This document shows positions 1 through 11,430 of a DNA stretch of 64,000 bases, piece after piece (positions within the stretch are counted from its first letter, which is position 1; every line of letters begins with the position of its first letter). Origin of the DNA: Clarkia xantiana subsp. parviflora (lineage: Eukaryota > Streptophyta > Magnoliopsida > Myrtales > Onagraceae); the NCBI GenBank assembly GCA_036873135.1, contig JAPTYO010000005.1, positions 6,612,166 to 6,676,165 on the forward strand, in the 5' to 3' direction. The notes beneath the pieces were generated by a model. That model had not been told where the DNA came from. It saw nothing but the letters and a program-made list of their open reading frames with translations, and searched no databases. The position numbers were made by a program, and so were the translations under genes.

Positions 1-215
1 ATAATGATTTAGTAATAATATTAAAGATAAAAAAAATGTTTCTCAAATATAGTAACGACTAAATTATTAATTTTATAAAATATAGGAATTAAATATAATA
101 TATTTTTTGTTAATAAAATGAAAAGGTGTCAAAGATGTCTATTGAGGGTGAGGACCCAACACAAATAATATATTGGTATATAGATATATATATATATATA
201 TATATATATTAGTAT
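1..215. repeat. Tail of an unclassified dispersed repeat, copy 1
   Basis: This segment resembles 5155-5335: both contain a block near 'gactaaatcattaattttat', then 'gggtgagga', then a stretch ending in a TA microsatellite. The window starts inside this copy, so its 5' part is not visible. The family was not identified. Confidence 0.4.
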
Positions 216-1020
216 TTTATATTTTACGAGTTTACGAGTGCTATTCTCCTAATTAAGTCTATTAAGACACTAGGAAAACAAACTATATATACATGAAAAG
301 CTGAGATTTATATATAAACTAATAGAAATCAAAAGAATGTTCAAAAGAGCTCAGATTAAGAATGTACAATTTTAGATTAAAAAAACAAAAAAGATATGAT
401 GACAAAGAAAGAAATGCAAGATGAGGGGTAGATTAAGTTGACAACCAAATCAAACTTTTTATAGAGGAGAAAAGATATGATGGGATTCAAAGAAATGGGG
501 ACCATTTAATTGTTATTAATTATTGTATTGATTACTATTCTTTTGAGTTTTGACACACCATCTCTGATTTATTAAAGATTTTGACACAAAGCATTTAGTC
601 TTTTATTTATCTGATAATAATACTAATAATTAGTATAATGATTTTTTACAAAGTATATCCTATTTAACTCTTTTTTTTATAGTGGCTCCTATATATCAAA
701 GTGAAACATTGTGCATTTCTACCTTTAGCATTGTGCATATTTTACAAGTGGACTTTTATTCCTTAAGAAGGATATATTAATTAATTAATTATATAAAAGA
801 TTGTAAGGGACAAGATCCCAAGATTGATTTATTGGGGTGTGATGGAACATGACCAAATCTCTCTATGAAATGAAATGAAACAAAAGCAAAAGTAGTAGGG
901 TAAGGTAAGGTAAGGTAAGGGAGTTGATGATGATGATGAAGCTTGAAAGAGGGAAGAGGCAACATGTGAGGTTCCCACTCAAGAGGACAACCAACTATTC
1001 ATAATTTCACACATCATTCG
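216..1020. other. AT-rich intergenic stretch without a gene
   Basis: No coding signal was recognised. A short GGTAA microsatellite of about 4.5 units lies at 898-920. The last eight bases (1013-1020, ATCATTCG) are the left target-site duplication of the hAT element that follows. Confidence 0.6.
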
Positions 1021-1702
1021 TAGGGCCGACAATGGTACGGTGAAAATCAAATAACCATGGTTATTCGAACCATTTACCGCAATGGTTAACCGCGCCATTA
1101 TGGTGAGGAGCGGTTATGGTGATGAATCTTGTAACCACAGTGGTTATGGTTATGGTTATGGTATTCAATCCATAACTGCGGTTATAACCATCACCTCTAT
1201 ATATATAATATTAATACATATATTACTAATACTTATATTGTTATATATATATACATTATTATTATACTTTAATTATTAGTCAAATATTATAATTCTTATT
1301 TCGTTCCCTTTCCCACCCACCATTTTTTTGTCTATGTTTCTTATTATTAGGTAACCACGATTGGAAGCGATGGTGAATGAGGATCGAAGATCGCAAGTGA
1401 TAGGTGATTGGAGATATATATTTTTTTTTAATTAAGTGAAACAATGAAGTTATGTTTAATTTGGATTTCGTGTATGAAACAATGAGTATGTTTACTTTTC
1501 TTGTATGAAACAATGATGTTGTATTAGTTTGAATGATTGTGGTTAAATGGTATAATCGTGGTTAAAAACCATGGTTATGGTTATGGTTATGGTATGAAGA
1601 ATCATAACCGCAGTGGTTATGGTTATGGTATGTGTGAAAAAAATATGGTATGGTTATGGTATTAGTGCTATTCGCACCATACCCTCACCATCGCCAGCCC
1701 TA
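1021..1702. mobile_element. Non-autonomous hAT element (MITE), 682 bp
   Basis: The ends are imperfect terminal inverted repeats: left TAGGGCCGACAATGGT, right (reverse complement) TAGGGCTGGCGATGGT. The flanks ATCATTCG (1013-1020) and ATCATTCA (1703-1710) form an 8-bp target-site duplication with one mismatch, as expected for hAT transposons. Both subterminal regions are built from GGTTAT hexamers (about 1085-1165 and 1560-1640), so the element could fold back on itself. No transposase reading frame is present, so it would depend on a transposase supplied elsewhere. Confidence 0.85.
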
Positions 1703-2315
1703 ATCATTCACTTGTGCTTCACTACTATATATATATATAATATAATATATATATTTCCATACCGGATGTACTAAGTTTTCTAAAATAATCTAATTTTACA
1801 TTAGATTAGTCTTTATAAATATTAAAAGTACAGATTATTAATATTTTTTTTATTCTCAATGCTCAGATATAATATAGACCCAAATATCCAATAAATAAAT
1901 GGAGCGTTAAATTTCTACACAATATTACATGTTTGTTTCACTGCTTTATATTGTTATTATTCATGATTCATATTCTTTGTCTAGTATATTTATATATTGT
2001 ACGTAATGGTTAGTACATAATGTTAGAGATTTTATGTAGTGAAACTTTAAAATAAACCTCTTTCAAAATTATTTTTGTAAAAAGAATAGCTAGAATAACA
2101 TATATAGTACTGAGATTATACAATCATGACTACACAGGGAAAAAATAATGTTAAAATTGATAAAGCTATGACAATTGCAGTTATAGTTCCTTAGTCACAA
2201 CTTTTGCATTGCAGTAAGTAATAAAACTTATCCAAACTTAGTTGATAAAGTGATTTATAATCTGAAATGAATTAATTTCGAATGCAATTGGAGGTATCAC
2301 TTGTTAAAAAGTAGA
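1703..2315. other. AT-rich intergenic stretch without a gene
   Basis: No coding, RNA or transposon signal was recognised beyond the hAT target duplication at its left edge. Confidence 0.5.
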
Positions 2316-2438
2316 CTGTGAAATTTACTATGAAATTTCTTTAGAAAGTGTTATAGGGCCCACCATGAAACCAATAGAATTTGCTGTAGCACTTTTTCTT
2401 TCATACTTTCTAGAGAATTTTCACAGCAAATTCCACAG
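2316..2438. mobile_element. Short inverted-repeat element (possible MITE), 123 bp
   Basis: The left arm beginning CTGTGAAATTTACTATGAAA pairs with the reverse complement of the right arm ending near 2438, over roughly 34 bases with a few mismatches. No clear target duplication was seen, so the superfamily is open. Confidence 0.45.
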
Positions 2439-3810
2439 TTTGAATCTTTATTGTAAAAAGTATGATCAATGATATATAGAGATTCAAATGATCTAGACCA
2501 TTGGACATCTGATTATGACTTAATTCAACACACAAAAATTGGGAGAAAGATAGGAACTCGGTACCATAATTAATCTAAATAAAATAATAATTGGAAAATT
2601 TAATCTGGACGTAATTGATAAGTTTAATTAAAAATGTCTTCTTAGAGAAGAAAAATCTAATCTATAGGAGATATATCAACCTCTTTTTTTTTGGTAAAGA
2701 TATATCAACCTTAATTACTTTAGAAGTTTAGATTATTTGGAAAAAAAAAACTTTAAATTTCATTTATATGGATTGGACTCAAAGTTAAAAGTGGAGTTCC
2801 CAAGTCTTCTCTACTCATTGTTAATATCGAGTCCTCCTTTAGTCATTATTAACCTCTAAATGAATAAAAACATGTTCATTTTATTTTAATTCAGTGACAT
2901 ACGTATGATTTTATTTTAAAATTAATATATTAAAAATATATATGCTTGTTATTATTATTTTTTAATTTGGTGTGAATAAAAAATATATATGAAATGTATT
3001 AACATTTACTTTTACACGAAAAAATACAGTTCAGTTCGTGAGTTAGAGTACCATAAAATAGTTTTTTCTATTTAATTCCGACATAGAAATTTCAAAATAC
3101 TATAGTAAAAATATATCTAAAGGCATTAAAATAATATACTATCATATATATTATTAATAAAAAAAGAGTATATATATATATGCATTAAAATAGCATAATA
3201 TTATTTAATAAATTAATTTTGTATCACATGTTAAAAGAATAGAAATTTGGATAATACTTGATTTAAATATAAAATATAAATCCAGTATAATTTCAATTTT
3301 GTAGATATAGAAGAAAGATCCACAAATTGTTTGAAATGTTGGGTTATGAGAAACTTCAAGGTGGAAAAGAAAAGGCATAAGGAGAAAACTTATGAAGAGA
3401 TCTTATGCTTGACCCACAAAATAAAACCCCTTTTACTTTTTGCTATACATCCATCCTTTCATGGATTAATGTAAGAAATTCCACCCTACCACATTAATCC
3501 AAGTGAGAGGTAACATGTGTTAATTAAATTCAACACCAAAAATAAATAATATAGCTACCCAAATAAACTCTACTCAAACCGCAAACAAATTAGTAATTTT
3601 TTAGTTCACTTTTCGGTTCAGTTAAAAAAACATTTTACGTGCATAGCACAATCATTTTTTAGCATGTATCTTTTTTAATATACTTCTACTTTGTACACCA
3701 AATATTTGTTAAAACTGAACTTAATTAAAAATTGGATTTTTTTTTATTTTTTTAAATGCTAGCAAATAGGAAATTAAATTACTTACTATATATGTATGTA
3801 GGTATATATA
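2439..3810. other. AT-rich intergenic stretch without a gene
   Basis: Only simple AT-rich sequence was seen, with no reading frame resembling a known family. Confidence 0.5.
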
Positions 3811-5313
3811 CTAGTTATTAACGCGTGCGTTGCACGCGTATCGACCGTCTAAGTTTCAAGGATACATAATTTATCTTAAGTTTTCTAATACGATATTTAA
3901 TTAATACATGTGCAAGTTGAGGGGTTGCGAGAAATGAATCTGTGTGATAGAGAAGAACGACATAATGCAATTCAAAACAGAAAAAATAGAAGATGATAAT
4001 TAGGTACAAAATTAACTATTATTTTCGATTACGGTACTAAGTTAGCCTTACATGTATATATATTTACAGTAAGAAATAATAATGAGTTGGATCGCGTGAG
4101 TTCTTAACGACAAAGTTGTATCTAACTCATCAACTTGAGGAGTGAAGAATGTAAACCGTATTTAACCACTTAGAGTCATCGGTGGAGCAGTTTGGCCTAT
4201 ACAAACGTAACTATACATTTTCCATGCAATTTTATACAATAATACCAACAAAAATTAATTTAACGCTAAAGGAAAATTCAATTCAGTAAAATCTAAAGTT
4301 TATACTTGACTTTACGTCAATTACTTATTTATATACTTATTAGGTTGTACCCAATTTGATTAAATTGACATACATAATAACTAAATTAATAGTTCGAGAC
4401 CCTAAATGTTGGACGATGAGTAACCTGTTATCCGTAAAAGGTCAAAATTCAAGAGCCGTGGTTGACCCGTATTTGGCAATTTATATGATTTGACAAGTAC
4501 TTGAAGTTTGCAGAAAAAATCTCAACATGTACTCGAAGTTTGCACAAATTGGTTACATCATACTTTGGGGACTCAAATCTATAGATATAATGCATTAAGA
4601 AGTTAATGATAATTAATGTAACATGTAAGTTAACCTACCTTAGCAAAAAAAAATCAATGCAATTTAACTAATGAAATTTTTAGTAATCCTCAAATATAGT
4701 AGAGACTAAATCATCAATTTTTAAATCACTAATGTATGAAGTTTATACTTGAATTCACCTTAAATATTTATTCAACTACTAATTAGGATATACCTAATAT
4801 GATTGAATTTACAAACACAAGAACTAAATCAATAGTTCGAGTCAATAAGTATTGAACATTGAGTAACATATTATATGTAAAGTCAAACTTCAAGAATCAC
4901 GTTTATCCATATTTTGATATATTATATGAGTTGGCAAGTGACTGATTTATGTGATACAAAAATGTCAACAGTCGGAACATTCCCAAATCTGTGATACAGT
5001 GATGGAAAAATGCATGCACCCGACATTTGCACATATTGAATGCATATGATATGTTAAGGTTGACTCTAATTGATAAATATACTTGATTGAGAAGTTAATA
5101 ATAACTACGGTGACCTGTCAATTAAGATCATAAAAAATGAAAATAACAAAATGTAACAAAATGATAATAATGACTAAATCATTAATTTTATAAAATTATG
5201 GGAACTAAATATTATATATATATAATAATAATAAGAATAATAAAAATAATTTTTTTTCAAAAGGTAACTATTGGGGGTGAGGATAACCCTCACTTTTTAT
5301 ATTAGTATAAAGA

Positions 5314-5335
<22 letters not shown>
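3811..5335. repeat. Unclassified dispersed repeat with internal ~460-bp duplication
   Basis: The left side begins at 'ctagttattaacgcgtgcgt' with a small palindrome (CGCGTGCGTTGCACGCG). The right side (5155-5335) resembles 1-215. Inside, 4250-4720 and 4720-5200 are two diverged copies of a unit containing 'taatagttcgag' and an 'aagtttatactt' block. The short palindrome near one end and AT-rich termini are compatible with a Helitron-like element, but no diagnostic 3' hairpin with CTRR was established. Confidence 0.35.
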
Positions 5336-5344
<9 letters not shown>

Positions 5345-5638
5345 TTTAAAAAGGAACTTACCTACATCTACATCCATTTGATGGGTTATGGGTCCACACT
5401 AAGGTTAACCATGTACGGACATGGCAAGCAAATCTTGGAAAGGGAATCAAGGAAATTGCTTGATCTTTACACCAATCCTCCCACTTGTTTGTTAATAAAA
5501 TTGTCTCAAGTTTTGTTCATATTTTAATTTGGTGTTAAATGACGAAATTGAATATCTCAAATTTCATATCTGTTACTATTTAACGTCTCTGTCAAATTTT
5601 AGGGTTAAGTTGAACATAATGTGGTCACATGCTAATTA

Positions 5639-5852
5639 CATGAGTGAATAATTTTGAAAATTCCTAAAATAGCCCCAAAATGCAGCGTGCCTATCTCGTG
5701 TCAACCTCCGATTCCGAGCCACCCACATCCGATTTGGTGTTGCTCGGAATTAGAGGTGTGTGACCGGGATTGATGGTGGTTGGCTCGGAATCGGAGGTTG
5801 GCACGTGATAGACACGCTGCATTTTGGGGTGGGCCACGTGATTTACTCATGT
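5639..5852. mobile_element. Fold-back element (possible MITE)
   Basis: Arms at about 5673-5733 and 5775-5829 are near-perfect inverted copies (CCCCAAAATGCAGCGTG on the left, its complement on the right). Weaker pairing extends outward through 'catgagtgaat' and 'atttactcatg'. The spacer is about 40 bases. No coding potential was seen and no target duplication was determined. Confidence 0.5.
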
Positions 5853-6292
5853 CATTTAATGATCAAAACTAACGGCCAACTAAGTTAGTAAAGTATTTTG
5901 CATGACATTTTTATGAAAAATATCTTATAACACTATACAAAATATTTGAATTAATAGAATTTTAATAGTTATGCGAATTTAGTTTTAATATGTGGTTTTT
6001 ATAGTTTGTGAATAGACTATATGTATTAAATAGAAAACATAAAGTTTAAGAAGTAAGTTAGTTGTTCTCAAAATAAATATTGTTTAAATCTTATCATATT
6101 AAGATTTAATACTTTTTTATAGATTAATATAATAATATTAAAATCACAGTATACATTGCGAAACATCCCAAACACTGTAATCCAACATTACATTTCATAT
6201 TACAGCAGAACCAAATACTGCAATCATTCGTGATTCATCGATGAAGAAGTTTATGATTGAATTGTTGTCACTAAAAGGCATAAATATATATA

Positions 6293-7027
6293 GGGTTAAG
6301 AACACAATAGGGGCCTGAATGTTTGCCATGTTGCCAAAATGGGTCTGAATTGAAAAAAACGTATTATTAAGGCCTGAATTTTGAGTTTTGTGTAAGTGAG
6401 GTCTCCGTCTATTTTTTCTGTTAAAAGTGACGGAAAGTGGTCACATGCCAAGCATGTGACCGAAAATAATTTGAAAACCTGAAAATGCCCTTTGACCAGA
6501 GTGTGTCCTTACATATTTGACCTAAAAAGACGAAAATACCCTTTAAGCCACCACAGCTCCGGCGACCACCACCACCCGGCTCCGGCGACCACCACCCATC
6601 TCCGGCGACCCTAACCTCCCTCCAGCGACCCAAAAAAGCTCCGATCGGAGCTCCAATCGGAGACAGCTCCGATCGGAGCTTTTTTGGGTCGCCGGAGGGG
6701 GGTTTTGGTCGCCGGAGCTGGGGTGGTGGTCGCCGGAGCTAGGGTGGTGGTCGGTGGCCGTGGCCGTGGTGGCCTTAGGGCATAATTAGTGTGCATGAGT
6801 ATTTTAGACATTTCACATTTCATTAATTAAACTGATAAATTGTATAATAATTGCAAAAGGGTAATTCTATCATTTCACGTATTTCCGTTACATTTAACAG
6901 CAAATTTGGACGGAAACTCGATTATCAACAAAACTCAAAATTCAGGCCCTTAATAATACGTTTTTTCAATTCAGACCCCTTTTGGGAACATGGGCAAACA
7001 TTCAGGCCCCTGTTGTGTTCTTAACCC
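6293..7027. mobile_element. MULE-like non-autonomous element with ~140-bp TIRs
   Basis: The left end (GGGTTAAGAACACAA, 6293 on) matches the reverse complement of the right end (to 7027) for about 140 bases at roughly 85% identity by eye. Both sides are flanked by ATATATATA (6284-6292 and 7028-7036), a 9-base match typical of Mutator-like elements, although the flanks are themselves AT repeats. The middle (about 6540-6780) is unusually GC-rich, with repeated CCGGCGACC motifs and CGATCGGAGC palindromes, which may be captured sequence. It ends about 440 bp upstream of the response regulator start codon. Confidence 0.65.
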
Positions 7028-7468
7028 ATATATATATATATATATATATGTTTTTCCCTAAAAATTCAGTAAATAGACAAAAGCCACCTTCATCCAATCT
7101 CATCCTGAAAGATACTCCATATATTCTTTTTTCCATTTATATTATTGTTTCCCTTCTTTTTAAGAAAAAACCAATTGCATTGCTTGTCCTTTAATTCAAT
7201 ATCAAATTGGAAGATTTGGCATGAAATCTGGTCAGATCTTGCTTTGTGTGGGGTGTAGATTTGGGTGGGTCTTCTATCATTACAGTACATTACATTGCAT
7301 ACTTCTCTCTTCTCCCCCACTCCCATAAGAACACCAACACCAACAACAATAAAACCTAACAGAAAAACAGACACCACCCAATTAAACCACTACAGAAGTT
7401 AGCTACCCCATTTCTACCACAATCTCCATCTTCTTCAAAGATTGAATCTTGAATATTATCTGTCAGCA

Positions 7469-8730
7469 ATGGTCATGGCTACTGAGTCCCAGTTCCATGT
7501 CTTGGCTGTTGATGACAGCCTTATAGACAGAAAGCTTATTGAGAGGCTACTGAAGACCTCCTCTTATCAAGGTTTTTTTTTTTTGCAATTTTTAAAATAA
7601 GTGTTGGTGGTATTCATATTTAGCTGAATTATTTTTGGGGATCATCAATAATAAATGTTGAAAATTTACCTTTTTTTGCAGTTACTACAGTTGATTCTGG
7701 TAACAAAGCTCTTGAATTTCTGGGTTTGAGTGAAGATGACAACAGCAGCAGTAGCAGCTCAGGAGGTTCACCTTACAGCCATCATCAACCACCACAGGTT
7801 AGCTAGGTTCCCATTTAGCATTTTCTCTCTTTCATTAGAAAGAAAAGGTTGTCTCTTTTTTTTTTTTTTTTTGACATCTGACATAAACAGTTTGTCTCTC
7901 TTCTTTATGTCTGGGCAGGAAGTGGAAGTAAATCTCATAATTACGGACTACTGCATGCCTGGAATCACTGGCTATGATCTGCTCAAAAGAGTCAAGGAAT
8001 CCTCATTCCTGAAGAGCATACCGGTGGTGATTATGTCATCGGAAAACGTCCCTTCAAGAATCAACAGGTTCGTTCAAAATAACAATCTTTTTTTTACCGA
8101 ACCCAGAAAGAATTTACTGTTTAAGGACATGGATCTTTGGTCTTTAGAAGATCTGAGATTGATTTAGGGTGGAAAATTCAATCTTTTTTTTACCGAACCC
8201 AGAAAGAAATAACAGTTTAAGAACATGGGTCGTTGGTCTTTTGAAGATCTGAGATTGATTTGGTGAGGAAAATCAATATTTTGACTAAACCCAGATAGAA
8301 ATTACAGTATGAGAGAACATGGGTGGTCTTTTGAAGATCTGAGATTGATTTGGTGCGGAAAATTAAATCTTTTTACGGAACCCAGAAACAAATTACAGTT
8401 TAAGAAGATGGGTCGTTGGTGTTTTGAAGATTTGAGACTGATTTGGTGGGGAATTTTGTGATCAGATGCTTGGAAGAAGGAGCGGAAGAGTTCTTCTTGA
8501 AGCCAGTGAGGCTGTCGGATGTCAGCAGGCTGAAACCCCACTTGATGAGAACAAAATTGAAGGATCAGATTCTTGAGAAATCTGAAGATGAAGAAGAAGA
8601 AGAATCTTCTCATAATCAACAACAACCGCCGAACAACAAGAGGAAATCATCCTTGGAAGAAGGGCTGTCACCTGATAACAGAACAAGACCACGATTCAGT
8701 GATGTTGCTGCTGCTGCTGCTGTCGTTTAA
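7469..8730 (+). CDS. ARR9-like: Type-A two-component response regulator (ARR8/ARR9-like)
   Basis: Type-A response regulators receive phosphate from histidine phosphotransfer proteins and damp cytokinin signalling in the nucleus and cytoplasm. The gene reads as four exons with GT-AG introns: 7469-7571, 7682-7797, 7919-8067 and 8466-8730, giving 210 residues in one frame. The receiver domain fills residues ~9-145: the acidic pair is Asp15-Asp16, the phospho-acceptor Asp83 (ITDYCMPG), the conserved Ser113 ([10 protein letters not shown]) and Lys135 (FFLKPV). The last ~65 residues are acidic, Gln/Ser-rich and end in an alanine run, with no Myb-like DNA-binding domain, which separates it from type-B regulators. 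The insert between beta-3 and the phospho-Asp segment (Ser/His/Pro-rich, residues ~57-73) is typical of the ARR8/ARR9 branch. The start is the first ATG before the conserved [12 protein letters not shown]. The exact paralogue is uncertain. Confidence 0.93.
8080..8455 (+). repeat. Four tandem ~93-bp repeats in intron 3 of the response regulator
   Basis: A unit containing 'gaacccagaaag', 'ttgaagatctgagattgatt' and a short T-rich tract recurs four times with periods of 96, 92 and 91 bases. The array fills nearly all of intron 3 (8068-8465). Each unit ends in 'gattt(a/g)gg(t)gaaaa'-like sequence, so the array probably grew by unequal exchange. Confidence 0.85.
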
Positions 8731-9656
8731 ATATTTACATTAAAGAAAATAAATTATTTTGGGGTTTTAGATATATAGAATTAATTAGATGAACCAAGCA
8801 TGGTATGGGTGTTCATATTAGTTTGGGGGGATCCGGATAGAGATGTAGTAGTAATCCTTAAATTTCATGTACACATTATATATATCTTCCACATGAAGAT
8901 ATACTTTCCAATTTTTGTTTGCTGCTCTGCTGCTCATGAATGGTATCTTCATAGTTAGAAAATAAATAGAGACCATGCAGAACCTATCTGTTGTCTGACC
9001 TTGTAATTAACTGAACTAGCTTGTTCTTCGAGAACAAGATTAACATGTACTCAAGAAATATAAAGTTCATAATTTCTATTTTTGCATTAGTTTGTTTAAA
9101 AATGAAGACCCCTATACTGTTTTCAGCGATAATAAAATTAATTAATTATGTGTAATTTTTTTTACTGTCATACACATAATATTTCTTCAATCCCAAAGTT
9201 TGAAACACTAATATTTTGATTAGTTAAGTGGTGATTAAACTTAACCACTACACTATATTGACATTTTAGTTATTTTTGTATACATCTCTTTTATGTAGAA
9301 TTGGTTAAATAGATTCCATGAATGATAATTCATAATTGGGATGATGGAAGAAGGGAAAGGTAAATCAACTTGGTGGGACAGATGAGACATTATCAATCAG
9401 ACAAGATTTGAGAGAATCAGATCTGAAAGATTCTAGGACCAGCTCCTATGATAATGTCTTTTTCGGACTTACCTTCCCAGTCAATTTTGATCATTTCTTC
9501 AAGCTTTGTATATTAGTAATTAAAAAAAATATATATTACATAATTAGTATCCCAACTATACTTTAATCAATTTTTATGTCGCGTGGATGATAAATTTTCA
9601 TATGTGTTTGTTATAACTTCATATTTACAGAATGCGAGATCCTAAAATGTATTTCC
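8731..9656. other. 3' flank of the response regulator; no gene seen
   Basis: AT-rich sequence that would hold the 3' UTR and polyadenylation region. The last five bases (9652-9656, TTTCC) are the left target duplication of element A. Confidence 0.5.
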
Positions 9657-10454
9657 TGTTGGGACACGCTTCCAATCAGTCCGGTTTCGCGTGGACCAAT
9701 CGGTCGGTACCCGAAAATATTGTGATGAACCTCGTGAATTTGTCTGGGTGTCTCTTCGATAATGCTGTCCTTAGCTTTGAGATTCGTTCTTCCACCGCCT
9801 AGACCTGTGAAAACGTCTTGTCGGATATCCGTTTCCTAGCTCCAAGCTTGAATTTTCCACGTCCACCTGCAAAAGGGTTACCGAGCACAGGGGGGTGCTC
9901 GGTGAATCCACTCCGATGCCTAAATGAGAATTTGCTAGAGAGAAAATGTCTAGAGAGAAGCTAGAGCAAATTCAACTTGGCAACTTGTTTGAAATGAATG
10001 GCCAAGGGTCCTATTTATAGGACTCTTAGGTCATTAGTTTGCTAATTGCGGTATTAGTCTGTTAATCATGCATTAATTAAGATAATGCAAAATTAAACCT
10101 TACTAAGCATCGGTGGAGTTGGTAATATTTTTGGGGTTTTTCGGGAATAGCGTGGCCCGGAGGGAGGCCCTCCAGGCCGAAAAATGTCCGATTAGGGACA
10201 CTATAACCGAACATGTTCGGTTAGGGGGTGCTCTAAGCGAATGTTCGGTTAGGGGCCTCCTAACCGAACATGTTCGGTTAGGGGGTGTCCCTAGCCGAAC
10301 TTGTTCCTCTACCGGGCGATCTAATTTCGCCAGGCCTTTTGTTGGTGGATTTTTTCGGGTTCGAGGTTTTCCAAGTTTCGGTTTAGAACCGTCTTTGTGT
10401 CAATGCGGTAATTGAGTTGGGTCAAAGTGGATCAAGGTAGGTGTATGTCCATCA
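9657..10454 (-). repeat. 3' LTR of element A (798 bp)
   Basis: On minus it begins TGATGG and ends CCCAACA. A TATA-like box, CCTATAAATAGG, lies at about 10010-10021 on the minus strand, so U3 is to its right. It is 79 bp longer than the other LTR because of extra palindromic units at about 10190-10305. Confidence 0.92.
10190..10305. repeat. Palindromic unit array in U3 of the element A LTR
   Basis: The palindrome AACCGAACATGTTCGGTT occurs at 10205-10222 and again at 10262-10279, with a degenerate copy at about 10236-10250 and a half-site near 10303. Units are joined by 'aggggg(t)g' spacers. The other LTR of the same element keeps only a collapsed single unit (about 22715-22750). The array lies 170-290 bp upstream of the putative TATA box. 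Confidence 0.8.
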
Positions 10455-10463
10455 TTTTCCCCC
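10455..10463 (-). other. Polypurine tract of element A
   Basis: On the minus strand this reads GGGGGAAAA immediately before the 3' LTR start (TGATGG), the position and composition expected for the plus-strand DNA primer. Confidence 0.8.
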
Positions 10464-10732
10464 GAGTCAAGCAATGGTCAAACCTTTTCTTGACTCTATT
10501 TTAAACGGGATTGACACCCAAATTGATCTTGCTTGATACATAGTACCTCTTTTGATGACGCTGTTTTTCCTTTTAGTTTGCTGGCTCATGATTTTCGTTG
10601 TCCTGTCTTTTGTAGTTATCATAGTCAACTTATCAGTACGAATATAACATACTATGTGGTAATCATAGATGTGTATATATATTCCTAAGTGCTATGGGAT
10701 ATAACTGTATGCATTTTTTCAATCATGAGATT

Positions 10733-11090
10733 TTTATGTAACATGTCAAATATGCTGTTTGAAAAAATATGTTGTGCTCAGCATATTGGAATATGGTGTT
10801 GCACATGACTCTATGGTGTGTAACATGAAATGTGATAATATATAGTTTTGATGTACATGCAACATGTTGTGTCGATTTTTACCAGAAAAAATGGAGAGTC
10901 GGTATTGTATGCAATAGTGGGATTTATATGCAAACATGTCAAAAGTGCTGTTCCGAAAAAATGTGTTGTGTTGGGCACGTTTGAGTATGGTTTTGTATAT
11001 GATTCTATAATGAGTAACATGACATGTGTCCCAAAATGAGTTACTATACATGTAGCATGCTGTGTCCATTTTAGGTCACAACTGGAGAGA
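10733..11090 (+). repeat. Two diverged ~190-bp tandem repeats
   Basis: The block 'aacatgtcaaatatgctgtt' near 10741 recurs as 'aacatgtcaaaagtgctgtt' near 10933. Each copy continues through a 'gtgttg..ca..ttg.atatgg' stretch and ends near a 'catg(c/t)a.catg(t/c)tgtgtc' motif. It belongs to the 3' non-coding part of element A. Confidence 0.65.
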
Positions 11091-11099
11091 CAACGATGC

Positions 11100-11430
11100 A
11101 TGGAGGATTTCATGCCTTAGCCATTTTTTCATATCTAAAATGGCTGATTAGCGCTGTATGGAGGATTTCATGCTTTACCCATTTTTTCATATCTAAAATG
11201 GCTGATCAGCGTTGTATGGAGGATTTCATGCCTTAGCCATTTTTTCATATCTAAAATGGCTGATCAGCGTTGTATGGAGGATTTCATGCCTTAGCCATTT
11301 TTTCATATCTAAAATGGCTGATCAGCGTTGTATGGAGGATTTCATGCCTTAGCCATTTTTTCATATCTAAAATGGCTGATCGGCGCTGTATGAAGGATTT
11401 CATACCTTAGCCATTTTTTGTATCTAAATG
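11100..11430 (+). repeat. 58-bp tandem array, about 5.7 units
   Basis: Unit starts (ATGGAGGATTTCATGCC) fall at 11100, 11158, 11216, 11274, 11332 and 11390, an exact 58-base period. Units differ at only a few positions, so the array is young or homogenised. The unit contains inverted 'ccattttt' and 'aaaatgg' halves. Confidence 0.93.

Noticed and set aside
7730..8167. A single 145-codon frame across exons 2 and 3 of the response regulator
   Set aside because: It reads through introns; the spliced model restores the conserved receiver domain in one frame with GT-AG introns.
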